A DNA stretch of 14,043 nt. It comes from GCA-2712985 sp964515905 (lineage in GTDB: Bacteria; Pseudomonadota; Alphaproteobacteria; UBA7887). A program made the translations under genes and the position numbers. Location of the stretch: assembly GCA_964515905.1 (NCBI GenBank), contig CAZEWK010000064.1, positions 1 through 14,043 on the forward strand, read 5' to 3'. Below the pieces are notes generated by a model, which did not search any database, was not told the origin of the DNA, and saw nothing but the letters and a program-made list of their open reading frames with translations. Of this stretch, positions 7,439 through 14,043 are shown piece by piece; positions within the stretch are counted from its first letter, which is position 1; each line of letters starts with the position of its first letter.

Positions 7439-8554
7439 TTAAATCCCCAAATCCATTTGATTGTAATTTTTAAGAACGGTGTCACGCGTTTGTTGCGACC
7501 AACGCAGTGAATCGGCTGCCTGCATCATTGGGTGATATACATACGGTGTCTCGTCGGGATAACTCTGTTTTCTAGCGTCAATGGCTAGCTGGATAATTTT
7601 CGAGCGGCCATGAATGCGCGCGTCATCATAGAAAAAGGATTTTTCACTTTGGACATCCCACCCTTGCACTCCTTGGACCGAGGCACGTCGGTGAAAACCA
7701 AAGACGAAAGTCACGCGTGTCTGATCTGATATATTGGGGAAGGAGCAGTGAAGCATTTGTCGGCTACAGACGGCAATATCACCGGCACTACACAACAAAG
7801 GTACAGCTCCGGGCAGCTGATCTGAGCCACCGTTTTCCATAATCAACTTTTTTATATCGGCTTTACCTTTGTCATGGCTCTCCGGAATGATCCAAAGCGC
7901 ATTCATCGAATTGGTGGGATACAACTGTGCCATAAAGTTAAACCCGTGTGTCCCGGCATCGAGGTTAGGACTTTCCCAGTGCGTCGTACCGTCCTGATGC
8001 CATGATACCGCGGCGCCATAGTGAGCAGGTTTAACCCAGACAGCTTCTTTAAAAGGTACAAAATCGGGGCCGTTGATCGACTCGGCAACCCGCAATAATT
8101 TCGGGTGTCCATATAGTCTAAGATTGGACTCCATAATCTGCATACTTCCGCCAATGGTCAGGAGTACTTCCTCTGGCCCATCAGAAGGTGCTTCAAATTC
8201 AGTCATTTTGACAGGGTAGCGACCACTGGTGCTGTCTGTAGCACCCATTGGGTCACTCAAAGGTTTAGCAAATCGGAACTTGGTACTCTCAAACTCCAGA
8301 TCAATAGAGGGTCTGCCCTGCGCGTCAAACTTCGAACCTTGATGGGTGGGAGCACGTGCCATCATACTTTCAAAATCTGCTACTAAATGTCCGACTTCCG
8401 CGGAGCTGATAACATCTTCAAGAACATAGAAGCCATAACGCCAATACGCATCCAAAATATCAGGATGTAGCTCCCCTTCGTCGGTGAATTTAAGCGGTCC
8501 GCGATTGGGTAGCGTATAGGCCTGTATCTCGCCCCTACTGAAGTAATCATTCAT
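7439..8554 (-). CDS. Phytanoyl-CoA dioxygenase (PhyH)-like Fe(II)/2-oxoglutarate oxygenase
   Basis: This 371-residue soluble protein shows the Fe(II)/2-oxoglutarate dioxygenase facial triad: SWHQDGTTHW places His186 and Asp188, and the distal His269 lies in RQMLHCSFPNIS. Arg280 eleven residues later is in the position that binds the 2-oxoglutarate carboxylate. The N-terminal YWRYGFYVLEDVISSAEV is the usual start of PhyH-family proteins. Members hydroxylate an unactivated carbon with O2 and 2-oxoglutarate, giving succinate and CO2; substrates range from phytanoyl-CoA to ectoine and natural products. At 371 residues it is longer than many family members. It converges with the FxxxK SDR gene and has about 290 bases of non-coding sequence upstream. 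The ribosome-binding site before the ATG at 8554 is weak. The neighbouring acyl-CoA genes make a lipid-like substrate possible but do not establish it. Confidence 0.9.
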   Translation of the reverse strand: MNDYFSRGEIQAYTLPNRGPLKFTDEGELHPDILDAYWRYGFYVLEDVISSAEVGHLVADFESMMARAPTHQGSKFDAQGRPSIDLEFESTKFRFAKPLSDPMGATDSTSGRYPVKMTEFEAPSDGPEEVLLTIGGSMQIMESNLRLYGHPKLLRVAESINGPDFVPFKEAVWVKPAHYGAAVSWHQDGTTHWESPNLDAGTHGFNFMAQLYPTNSMNALWIIPESHDKGKADIKKLIMENGGSDQLPGAVPLLCSAGDIAVCSRQMLHCSFPNISDQTRVTFVFGFHRRASVQGVQGWDVQSEKSFFYDDARIHGRSKIIQLAIDARKQSYPDETPYVYHPMMQAADSLRWSQQTRDTVLKNYNQMDLGI

Positions 8555-8601
8555 GTAGCTATCTCTGTTTTCTAGTCACCGTAACTACGCTAAATACCAT
8601 C

Positions 8602-8632
8602 TTTATAGTTGCAATGCCAGTTCCACTGCCAA
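8602..8632 (-). promoter_or_regulatory. Possible sigma70-like promoter of the dioxygenase gene
   Basis: On the minus strand TTGGCA (8632-8627) and TATAAA (8607-8602) are separated by 19 bases, about 48 bases before the dioxygenase ATG. The boxes are good but the spacer is longer than the optimal 17. The rest of the roughly 290-base gap (8555-8846) shows no gene apart from the hairpin at 8793-8822. Confidence 0.3.
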
Positions 8633-8792
8633 CAGGCTTTATTTCTTAGCAACAATAAAGTCGACGTTCACCCATCTTCATTTCCAGGACGCCACGCCAA
8701 GTTCGTCACTGAAGAATAGTGTAATCAGGGGGTTTTTTGTATCAAGACGATTGAATTCTTAGCGCAAGCAGGTATTCACTTGTCATGCGCAG

Positions 8793-8822
8793 ATAAAACA
8801 ACTCAGAATTTACCCTCTGAGT
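8793..8822 (-). terminator. Probable rho-independent terminator of the second MFS gene
   Basis: On the minus strand ACTCAGA pairs perfectly with TCTGAGT (8822-8816 with 8807-8801) around an eight-base loop and is followed by TGTTTTAT. It lies 25 bases after the MFS stop codon, where its terminator is expected. The seven-pair stem has only three G-C pairs and the T-tract is interrupted, so strength is moderate. Confidence 0.5.
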
Positions 8823-8846
8823 GGGCTATTCTGTTACCGAAGTAAA

Positions 8847-10043
8847 TCACTTCGTGGTGCTTCCTATTTTCCGAGTTTTATGAGTTACGAGTACTAGAAA
8901 GCCTACAGCAGCGGCTGCACTTCCTATCGCCAAAAAAGCAGAATCAAAACTATCTGTTTGGGCAATGATTAAACTAAATAAGCTAGGTCCAACTGTTGCT
9001 CCTAGGAAGCTAAAGAATATAGTGCCGCTGGTGGCAACTGCCACATTTTTTTGATCTACGACCTTAGAAATTTCCGCAAGGGAAACACCGGACCAACCGC
9101 CAACAAATATCCCAGTGGCTGCTGCAATTCCAAATACTATCTTCATTGACCAGGTGCCTTCGACTAGGGCAAGGATGTAGAACATAATTGCAATCGAAAG
9201 TCCTATCACGCCAAGTAGTTTAGTTGCTGATAGAAAACGATCGGTAGCCCACCCCAGAAAAACACGGGTTACCATTCCAGTTATTTGCATGGTTGAAAAT
9301 GCACTTCCCGCGAGGACTAAAGAAATCTGAAATTTAGTGACGAGATAGGTGACGAATATTGCATTCATAGAGTTTTGGGCAGCGGCAAATGTAAACGTTA
9401 TCAGTGCTAGGATTCTTAAGTTTGGATGAGCCAACACATAACCAATCGAATGCCAAGGCAACATTAAAGAAGAACCAGGTGGTTGTCGGTCATCCTGTTT
9501 GGATCGTAAAGGATGGATCAAGAATCCTGATGCAAACACCAATACGCCTAAAGACAGCACAGCGGTGCGCCATCCAAAACCAACAACGAGAATGGGGACT
9601 AATAGGCCAGCTATTAAAGCTCCAAAAGAAACTGTGCTTTGTTTTAAAGAAAAAACTATTCCACGACGGCGATGGGGGGTCACATTTGCTAATATTTGGC
9701 TTGCAGCGGGCGTTGCTAAACCATACCCAAATCCAGCGGTGATAGCGGCAATTGTAATAACACCAAGTTGACCAGACGCAGTTGCTATTAAAGCGGATCC
9801 CGAAGTAATGAGAGCGACTTGGCTCATTGTAATTGCTCCGAATCGACGCGATAGATAGCCACCTAAGATAATAGAAACTAATGCGCCAGTAAAAACCAAG
9901 GAGGAATATATCCCAATCCATTTGGCGTCCAGTCCGATATCAGCGGCAAGTTCTGGAGCCAGCACGGGAACAGTAACCGTCGCGATCATCAACATTGCTT
10001 GCACTAGCATTACCGCTGCTAACGGCCACACAAATTGGGGCAT
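8847..10043 (-). CDS. MFS transporter, substrate unknown
   Basis: This protein of about 398 residues is hydrophobic throughout, with roughly 12 predicted membrane helices, and belongs to the major facilitator superfamily. The loop between helices 2 and 3 reads GGYLSRRFG (61-69), a diverged form of the GxLxDRxGRR motif. TPHRRRGIVFSLKQS at about 122-136 is the region entering helix 5, where Lys and Gln inside the bilayer suggest a polar or anionic substrate. It is not of the MHS type seen at 4113-5381. The start is chosen at the ATG at 10043 (MPQFVWPLAAVML), which places helix 1 at the N-terminus. The frame stays open upstream to a TTG at 10166, but the added 41 residues are basic and not MFS-like. 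The GST-like gene lies upstream on the same strand (146-base gap with this start), so co-transcription is possible. A hairpin with a T-rich tail follows the gene. Confidence 0.88.
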   Translation of the reverse strand: MPQFVWPLAAVMLVQAMLMIATVTVPVLAPELAADIGLDAKWIGIYSSLVFTGALVSIILGGYLSRRFGAITMSQVALITSGSALIATASGQLGVITIAAITAGFGYGLATPAASQILANVTPHRRRGIVFSLKQSTVSFGALIAGLLVPILVVGFGWRTAVLSLGVLVFASGFLIHPLRSKQDDRQPPGSSLMLPWHSIGYVLAHPNLRILALITFTFAAAQNSMNAIFVTYLVTKFQISLVLAGSAFSTMQITGMVTRVFLGWATDRFLSATKLLGVIGLSIAIMFYILALVEGTWSMKIVFGIAAATGIFVGGWSGVSLAEISKVVDQKNVAVATSGTIFFSFLGATVGPSLFSLIIAQTDSFDSAFLAIGSAAAAVGFLVLVTHKTRKIGSTTK

Positions 10044-10189
10044 AAGGATTTGAACTCTATGTAATCGCAAAAGATTGTTAGTTTTAAGAGAAATGATCTT
10101 TATAAGACTATTTATCCTGAGCCAAGTAACGATGAAATTCGTAACTCGGACTGAGATCGGGGCCAAATTGTGGTAGCGTATGTCCGCTC

Positions 10190-10819
10190 CTATTGAACCG
10201 GCGTTATTTCCTGTATCACCAGTAGTGTATCTTTAAAAGACGGTCGTCGCTCAATCAGGGTCGAAAAAGTGTGCAGGCTTGGATAGGATTTTTCCCAAGA
10301 AAAATGGGGTAACCGAAGGTCCAAATAAGATAATGCACAACCGACAGAGACGTCTGCAAGAGTCATCTTTCTGCCAACAAACCATCCTTCATCCCTCAGT
10401 TGGGTATCGAGAAAACATAAGCTTTTTTCTAACTTTTTCTCTTGTCGCTTGATCCAGTCAATGCTTTGCAATCTTTCCAAACGATGCGATTCCAAAACAA
10501 TGAGAATCACAGCATTCGACATGCCGTCTGCTATTGCCTCTATTTTCCGAGTATATATCTGGTCATCTGCTGCAGACGGTAAGAGAGGCTTGTTAGGAAC
10601 CTTCTGCTCTAGGTAGTCAAATATGACCCGACTATCAAAAAGAACGTCCCCCTCATCAGTTGTCAAAACAGGAACTTGGCCTAATGGATTCAACTTGCCG
10701 ATGGTTGTGTCAATATCCCAGGGGTTTTCTACTGACTCACAGCAAGTTATGTTTTTCTCCCGAATGACAATGCGAATTTTTCTGGCGAAGGGACTTGGGG
10801 TTGCAATGGTCAGGTGCAT
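10190..10819 (-). CDS. Glutathione S-transferase family protein
   Basis: This 209-residue protein has the two-domain layout of soluble glutathione transferases. The N-terminal thioredoxin-like part starts with TPSPFARKIRI, placing Ser9 at the usual activating serine. The substrate loop reads NPLGQVPVL with the invariant cis-proline Pro50, and DSRVIFDYLE (62-71) holds the Asp-Ser pair that binds the glutathione gamma-glutamyl group. The helical C-terminal half contains the G-x-x-x-T-L-A-D-V segment (MTLADVSVGCALSYLDLRL), the conserved folding motif of domain 2. Members conjugate or reduce electrophilic compounds with glutathione in the cytoplasm; some act in catabolism as isomerases or dehalogenases. 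It lies just upstream of the MFS gene on the same strand, which could suggest linked handling of a toxic compound. No clear Shine-Dalgarno sequence precedes the ATG at 10819. Confidence 0.92.
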   Translation of the reverse strand: MHLTIATPSPFARKIRIVIREKNITCCESVENPWDIDTTIGKLNPLGQVPVLTTDEGDVLFDSRVIFDYLEQKVPNKPLLPSAADDQIYTRKIEAIADGMSNAVILIVLESHRLERLQSIDWIKRQEKKLEKSLCFLDTQLRDEGWFVGRKMTLADVSVGCALSYLDLRLPHFSWEKSYPSLHTFSTLIERRPSFKDTLLVIQEITPVQ

Positions 10820-10929
10820 AGTTAAAAGCCGGGGGTTCTTATAGGAACAAACATTGACTCTATCGGAAAGTACAGCGTTAGAAAGAGGAAAAGTGATACA
10901 TACAAAAATAAACAGAATGATATCTACTA

Positions 10930-10957
10930 TTGACCCTTAAAGCAGAAGTTTTATTGT
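10930..10957 (+). promoter_or_regulatory. Sigma70-like promoter for the metZ leader
   Basis: TTGACC (10930-10935) and TATTGT (10952-10957) are separated by 16 bases. A start about seven bases later would fall near 10964, exactly where the SAM-II aptamer begins, which supports the assignment. An alternative -10, TGTACA at 10955, would have a 19-base spacer. Confidence 0.55.
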
Positions 10958-10963
10958 ACATCA

Positions 10964-11018
10964 CACGTGGTGATTTGTTCGACCAGCTTGCGACCACGAT
11001 AAACAAACCAAAGCTAAA
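10964..11018 (+). ncRNA. SAM-II riboswitch aptamer upstream of metZ
   Basis: The sequence follows the SAM-II (metA element) pattern: helix P1 from CGTGGT (10966-10971) and ACCACG (10993-10998), the conserved GGTGATTTG on its 5' side, the CTTGC loop segment, GATAAA after P1, and the closing GCTAAA (11013-11018). The loop AGCTT (10985-10989) is complementary to AAGCT (11011-11015), giving the required H-type pseudoknot. This RNA class binds S-adenosylmethionine and turns down methionine and SAM genes; it is known mainly from Alphaproteobacteria, upstream of metA, metX, metC and metZ. Here it lies 66 bases before the metZ ATG and is followed by an intrinsic terminator, so control by early transcription stop is likely. 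The assignment rests on matching the consensus by eye. Confidence 0.9.
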
Positions 11019-11034
11019 CGGTCGGAGTGTAGAG

Positions 11035-11063
11035 ACCCCGACCAAAATTGGCCGGGGTTTTTT
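11035..11063 (+). terminator. Intrinsic terminator between the SAM-II aptamer and metZ
   Basis: ACCCCGACC (11035-11043) pairs with GGCCGGGGT (11050-11058) with a single A-C mismatch, closing a six-base loop, and runs into six T residues (11058-11063). It lies wholly in the leader, 21 bases before the metZ start codon, so it is a regulatory attenuator rather than the end of a gene. Its 5' arm contains CCGACC (11038-11043), which can instead pair with GGTCGG (11020-11025) just after the aptamer, a possible antiterminator. Confidence 0.8.
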
Positions 11064-11084
11064 GATTCGGTATGGGAGAAAAAA

Positions 11085-12278
11085 ATGGGAAAAAGGAGTC
11101 CTCAGGAAGTTGTCGGACGTCGACAGACCAATTTGGTTCGCGGTGGAATAGAAAGATCCCAGTTTGATGAGTTGTCTGAAAGCATGTTTCTTACTTCAAG
11201 TTACGCTTATGGCAGCGCGGAACAGGCGCAGAGAGCATTTAAAGGTGAAGAAGATCACTATCTTTATTCCCGGTACGGGAACCCTACGGTTTCGGTATTC
11301 GAGAATCGAATGAAGATGATCGAGAATGCGGATATATGCCAAGCTACGTCGAGTGGTATGGGGGCCATGTTTGCTTCACTGGCCTGCATGTTAAAAGCAG
11401 GTGATCGACTTGTTGCATCCAAAGCATTGTTTGGGTCCTGCGATTACGTTTGTTCGGTCTTAATGCCAAAGTATGGTGTAGAGGTAGTTACTATTTCGAG
11501 TTCTGACATAGAAGCATGGGAAGACGCATTGTCTCAACCGACGTCAGCTGTATTTATAGAAACTCCTTCTAATCCTATGATGCAAATGTTTGATATTGAA
11601 AAAATTGCTAAGCTAACGAAGCAGTCCGGTGGACGTTTGATTGTAGATAATGTTTTTGCGACTCCGGTTTTTCAACAGCCTATGGAGCTTGGAGCCGACA
11701 TAGTAGTTTATTCGACGACAAAACATATAGACGGTCAAGGTCGGACGGTAGGAGGTGCGATTCTTACCAACGATCAGGAATATTATGAGGACTACTTACG
11801 CACGTTTATTCGCCACACTGGTCCTACGCTTAGTCCATTTAACGCGTGGGTCCTTACAAAATCATTGGAGACCATGGATCTACGAGTGCGCCAACAGGCA
11901 GCCAATGCACATACAGTAGCAAAATTTCTTTTAGACCATAAAAGTGTGGAACGTGTCATTTTTCCAGGTTTAGAAAACCATAATCAATACGATCTAGTAA
12001 AACGACAAATGAGTGGTCCAGGTACGATGGTTGTAGCCGAGCTAAATGGAGGGAAAGAGGAAGCGTTTAAATTTTTAAATTCACTTAAGCTGATCGATAT
12101 TTCGAATAACCTTGGGGATGCCAAAAGCATGGTGACCCATCCTGCCTCTACCACCCACCAACGTCTGAGCAATGAAGAGCGATTAGAGCTCGGAATTAAA
12201 GAAAATCTTGTTCGTTTTTCAATAGGTCTAGAGGACCCCGAAGATATTAAAGATGATATTTCCCAGGCCTTAGCCTAG
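11085..12278 (+). CDS. metZ: O-succinylhomoserine sulfhydrylase
   Basis: This 397-residue protein is a Cys/Met-metabolism PLP enzyme of the gamma family. It carries YLYSRYGNPTVSVFE near residue 60, the ATSSGMGAMFA cofactor-phosphate segment, VFIETPSNPMMQ and IVDNVFATPVFQQP, then STTKHIDGQGR, where Lys213 forms the Schiff base with PLP. The opening VGRRQTNLVRGGIERSQFDE and the HIDGQGRTVGGAIL region match MetZ rather than cystathionine gamma-synthase. The reaction is O-succinylhomoserine plus sulfide to homocysteine and succinate, direct sulfhydrylation on the way to methionine. Preference for the O-acetyl ester cannot be excluded from sequence. GGGAGAA six bases or so before the ATG at 11085 is a good ribosome-binding site. 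A SAM-II riboswitch and attenuator in the leader mean expression should fall when S-adenosylmethionine is abundant. A rhodanese gene converges 24 bases downstream. Confidence 0.95.
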   Translation: MGKRSPQEVVGRRQTNLVRGGIERSQFDELSESMFLTSSYAYGSAEQAQRAFKGEEDHYLYSRYGNPTVSVFENRMKMIENADICQATSSGMGAMFASLACMLKAGDRLVASKALFGSCDYVCSVLMPKYGVEVVTISSSDIEAWEDALSQPTSAVFIETPSNPMMQMFDIEKIAKLTKQSGGRLIVDNVFATPVFQQPMELGADIVVYSTTKHIDGQGRTVGGAILTNDQEYYEDYLRTFIRHTGPTLSPFNAWVLTKSLETMDLRVRQQAANAHTVAKFLLDHKSVERVIFPGLENHNQYDLVKRQMSGPGTMVVAELNGGKEEAFKFLNSLKLIDISNNLGDAKSMVTHPASTTHQRLSNEERLELGIKENLVRFSIGLEDPEDIKDDISQALA

Positions 12279-12302
12279 AGTTGCTCGCTATTTGGAAACA
12301 AA

Positions 12303-12725
12303 TTATGTCTGTTGCCAGGGGAGATTTGAAAGTTTCCAACCACCCGATTTCCCACGGTGGCTATTCTGGTCCTTGTCTCCTTCAAATCCTTCTAAAATAT
12401 TGTATGAATTGGGATATCCCTCATTTGTTATCGCAATGGCGGCAGCAATGGATCGCTGGCCCGATCGACAAAGAAAAAGAATTTTAGAGTCCTGGTTTTT
12501 TATTTGATTTTTTATCTCATCAATAAAATTTGGATTATCCACGCCACCAGGGAAACGAACCCATTCTGAGAAGACTGCATTCTTCCCGATAGGCGATAAG
12601 TCAGGTACACCAACGAAACTCCATTCAGCGGCGGTACGACAATCTACCAGGAAACTATCCTTTTCGTTTTCCAGGATTTTCCAGGCTTCTTCTGGCGTCA
12701 CGTCTCCCGCATAGCCATCTGACAT
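12303..12725 (-). CDS. Rhodanese-like domain protein
   Basis: This 140-residue single-domain protein opens with GDVTPEEAWKILE and FLVDCRTAAEW, the conserved start of rhodanese folds (an Asp-Cys-Arg motif). The active loop is LCRSGQRS with Cys86, the residue that carries a persulfide. The C-terminal part NILEGFEGDKDQN follows the usual N-(I/V)-x-G-G-F-x-G pattern with Glu for one Gly. Such proteins move sulfane sulfur from thiosulfate or a persulfide to an acceptor. The ATG at 12725 is chosen because AGGAAG lies about seven bases upstream; an in-frame TTG just before it is unlikely. The gene converges on metZ with 24 bases between stop codons and lies back-to-back with the SDR at 12895. A role in sulfur supply is suggested by the neighbourhood only. 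Confidence 0.92.
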   Translation of the reverse strand: MSDGYAGDVTPEEAWKILENEKDSFLVDCRTAAEWSFVGVPDLSPIGKNAVFSEWVRFPGGVDNPNFIDEIKNQIKNQDSKILFLCRSGQRSIAAAIAITNEGYPNSYNILEGFEGDKDQNSHRGKSGGWKLSNLPWQQT

Positions 12726-12894
12726 CAAAAGCTTCCTTTAGGCTGTAACATATTATGGGCAATGAGATAATTTATAGAACTCTATTGTATAGCAACCGCC
12801 AAAAAAACAATAGGGGACCATTGCGTTCATATTGATTGTGTTAATCCTCCATAACCAGGTACGCTTTTGCGGGCTGAGAAAGGCGGAATAAGTT

Positions 12895-13695
12895 ATGAAA
12901 AGAAAAAGGCTTGATGGAAAAGTCGCCATTGTTTCTGGTGCCGGTCAACGTGCTTCATTGATTGGGACCGGGCGAGCTAGTGCCATTTTATTTGCCCGTG
13001 AGGGGGCCAAAGTATGTCTAGTAGATTGGAACCCGGAAAGTGCTGCAGAAACAAAGGCATTAATACATTCGGAGAAAGGCGAAGCTTTTGTTAAACAGGC
13101 AGATGTCACGAAGGATGAGGCTTGCAAAGCTGTCGTCGAGTCCTGTGTTAAAGAATACGGCGCCTTGCATATTGTTTTGAACAACGTTGGTGGTCCGGGT
13201 TCTGGCGATGTAACAGAGATCACTGAGAATCTGTGGGAAGAATCGCTAGATCGGAATCTAAAAAGCGCGGCGTTCATGAGTAAATATGCGGTTCCCGCTA
13301 TGGCAAGTTCGGGGGGAGGTTCTATCATCCATGTTTCTTCCATAGATGGGTATCGGGCCGGGGCTTCTCGAAACATCCCATATTCAGTTGCAAAGGGAGG
13401 GGTCATTCAACTTACGCGAGCTATGGCCGTTCATCATGGTAGAGACAAGATACGGGTTAATTGCATTGCTCCGGGCCATTTGTATGGCCCGTTTGTGGAG
13501 CAGGTTCCCGACGAATGGCGTGAACTGAGGAGAAGAGCGGGACCTCTAGGTACAGAGGGTGATGCGTGGGATGTTGCTTGGGCAGCAGTTTTTTTAGCGA
13601 GTGACGAATCTAAGTGGATTTCGGGGGTCATATTGCCCATTGATGCGGGATTGCAAGCAGCAACGCCTCTATCGGTTTTGGATAATTTGATATGA
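12895..13695 (+). CDS. Classical short-chain dehydrogenase/reductase
   Basis: This 266-residue SDR has a complete active site: VSSIDG with the catalytic serine at about 149, Tyr163 and Lys167 in PYSVAKGG, and the NNVGG motif in place of NNAG. The coenzyme loop reads SGAGQRASLIGTGRAS, about five residues longer than the usual TGxxxGxG; this expanded loop occurs in some SDR subgroups. The acidic residue in LVDWNPE after strand 2 favours NAD over NADP. The C-terminal GVILPIDAGLQAAT is the standard family ending. It should oxidise an alcohol or reduce a ketone in the cytoplasm; the substrate is unknown. AAAGG precedes the ATG. The ThDP enzyme follows on the same strand after about 100 bases, so the two may act in one pathway. 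It is not close in sequence to the FxxxK SDR at 6660-7361. Confidence 0.93.
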   Translation: MKRKRLDGKVAIVSGAGQRASLIGTGRASAILFAREGAKVCLVDWNPESAAETKALIHSEKGEAFVKQADVTKDEACKAVVESCVKEYGALHIVLNNVGGPGSGDVTEITENLWEESLDRNLKSAAFMSKYAVPAMASSGGGSIIHVSSIDGYRAGASRNIPYSVAKGGVIQLTRAMAVHHGRDKIRVNCIAPGHLYGPFVEQVPDEWRELRRRAGPLGTEGDAWDVAWAAVFLASDESKWISGVILPIDAGLQAATPLSVLDNLI

Positions 13696-13708
13696 TAGGG
13701 GGAGCTTT

Positions 13709-13744
13709 GGTAGCTATTGTTAGTGTATTTAGGGTGCAGCTACC
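13709..13744. repeat. Inverted repeat between the SDR and the ThDP enzyme gene
   Basis: GGTAGCT (13709-13715) and AGCTACC (13738-13744) are perfect reverse complements 22 bases apart, in the 103-base gap. There is no T-tract after the second arm. It could be a weak 3' hairpin for the SDR message, an operator, or chance. Confidence 0.3.
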
Positions 13745-13798
13745 TTAGGCTTATAGAATGAATTTCTTGTAATTTACATAAAGGGAGACAAGACAGTT

Positions 13799-14043
13799 AT
13801 GGCGAAGATGACGGGCGGAAGGTTTTTGGCAGAGAGTGCACTTGGGTATGGCATCCAACATATCTTTTGGATGCCATACATTGGGCCCAGGGTAATTATG
13901 GAGTTTGAAGCGCTTGGTGGGAAAGGCGTCCAGGCCCATAGTGAAAAGGCCGCTGTCTATATGGCAGATGCCTATGCGAGAGTGCGTGGCGGCCCTAGTT
14001 TGTGTATGGCGCAGTCCGTAGGAGCTCTCAACCTGTCAGCCGG
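13799..14043 (+). CDS. Thiamine-diphosphate-binding enzyme (acetolactate-synthase-like), N-terminal part
   Basis: The frame opens at an ATG at 13799 and runs off the window without a stop (81 codons). It reads GYGIQHIFWMPYIGP, then AHSEKAAVYMADAYARVRGG and LCMAQSVGALNL. This is the N-terminal pyrimidine-binding domain of the acetolactate synthase / benzoylformate decarboxylase group of ThDP enzymes; Glu49 in HSEKAA is the glutamate that activates the thiamine ring. Such enzymes decarboxylate 2-oxo acids or join or cleave C-C bonds. The usual HEQ is HSE here and the loop lacks the common GPG, so it is a diverged member, not a clear housekeeping IlvB. GGGAG lies 11 bases before the ATG; a second in-frame ATG at 13808 is possible. 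It follows the classical SDR on the same strand. Confidence 0.88.
   Translation, partial: MAKMTGGRFLAESALGYGIQHIFWMPYIGPRVIMEFEALGGKGVQAHSEKAAVYMADAYARVRGGPSLCMAQSVGALNLSA

Noticed and set aside
8838..8854. Six-pair hairpin CGAAGT/ACTTCG at the MFS stop codon
   Set aside because: It overlaps the stop codon and has no T-tract; the hairpin at 8801-8822 is a better terminator.
9490..9921. 143-codon minus-strand frame overlapping the second MFS gene
   Set aside because: It is a shifted frame of the transporter; its Trp/Ser/Cys-rich composition is not protein-like.
10044..10166. N-terminal extension of the second MFS protein to a TTG start
   Set aside because: The added 41 residues are basic and not MFS-like, and the downstream ATG gives a normal N-terminus and length.
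10930..11151. 73-codon plus-strand frame across the metZ leader
   Set aside because: It starts at a TTG that coincides with the -35 box and covers the riboswitch and terminator, which explain the sequence better.
12945..13406. 153-codon minus-strand frame
   Set aside because: Antisense to the SDR coenzyme-binding and active-site regions; no recognisable motif.
1..14043. CRISPR arrays, insertion sequences, integrases, toxin-antitoxin or defence genes, tRNA or rRNA
   Set aside because: No periodic repeats, transposase or nuclease motifs, or RNA gene signatures were seen on either strand.

Overview
The window looks like chromosomal DNA of a free-living, metabolically broad bacterium, most likely an alphaproteobacterium. 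The main clue is a SAM-II riboswitch in front of metZ: that RNA class and the O-succinylhomoserine sulfhydrylase route to methionine are typical of Alphaproteobacteria. The remaining genes (acyl-CoA carboxylase, class III CoA-transferase, Fe/2-oxoglutarate dioxygenase, cupin, short-chain dehydrogenases, MFS carriers) fit an organism degrading diverse organic acids or lipids. Taxonomy is inferred; there is no rRNA or marker gene. I see no tRNA, CRISPR array, insertion sequence, integrase or phage gene.

Layout. Positions 1-443 hold the N-terminal part of a CoA-transferase (minus). It is divergent from a very large single-chain biotin-dependent acyl-CoA carboxylase (639-4049, plus). An MHS-type MFS carrier (4113-5381, minus) converges on the carboxylase and diverges from a bicupin protein (5579-6526, plus), which is followed by an atypical SDR lacking the catalytic tyrosine (6660-7361, plus). 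A phytanoyl-CoA-dioxygenase-like protein (7439-8554, minus) converges on that SDR. A second MFS carrier (8847-10043) and a glutathione-transferase-like protein (10190-10819) follow on the minus strand and could be co-transcribed.

Positions 10930-12278 are a methionine regulatory unit: a sigma70-like promoter, a SAM-II aptamer, an intrinsic terminator with a competing hairpin, then metZ. A rhodanese-domain gene (12303-12725, minus) converges on metZ, giving a small sulfur-metabolism neighbourhood. A classical SDR (12895-13695, plus) and the start of a thiamine-diphosphate enzyme (13799 to the window edge, plus) close the window.

How the genes may work together. CoA-transferase, carboxylase, SDRs, dioxygenase-like proteins, ThDP enzyme and carriers suggest peripheral catabolism of one or more carboxylic-acid or lipid-like substrates: import, CoA activation, carboxylation, oxidation, C-C bond chemistry. 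The strands are mixed, so this is several transcription units rather than one operon, and no substrate can be assigned from sequence. The best-supported regulatory element is the SAM-II riboswitch; the least explained proteins are the bicupin and the FxxxK SDR.
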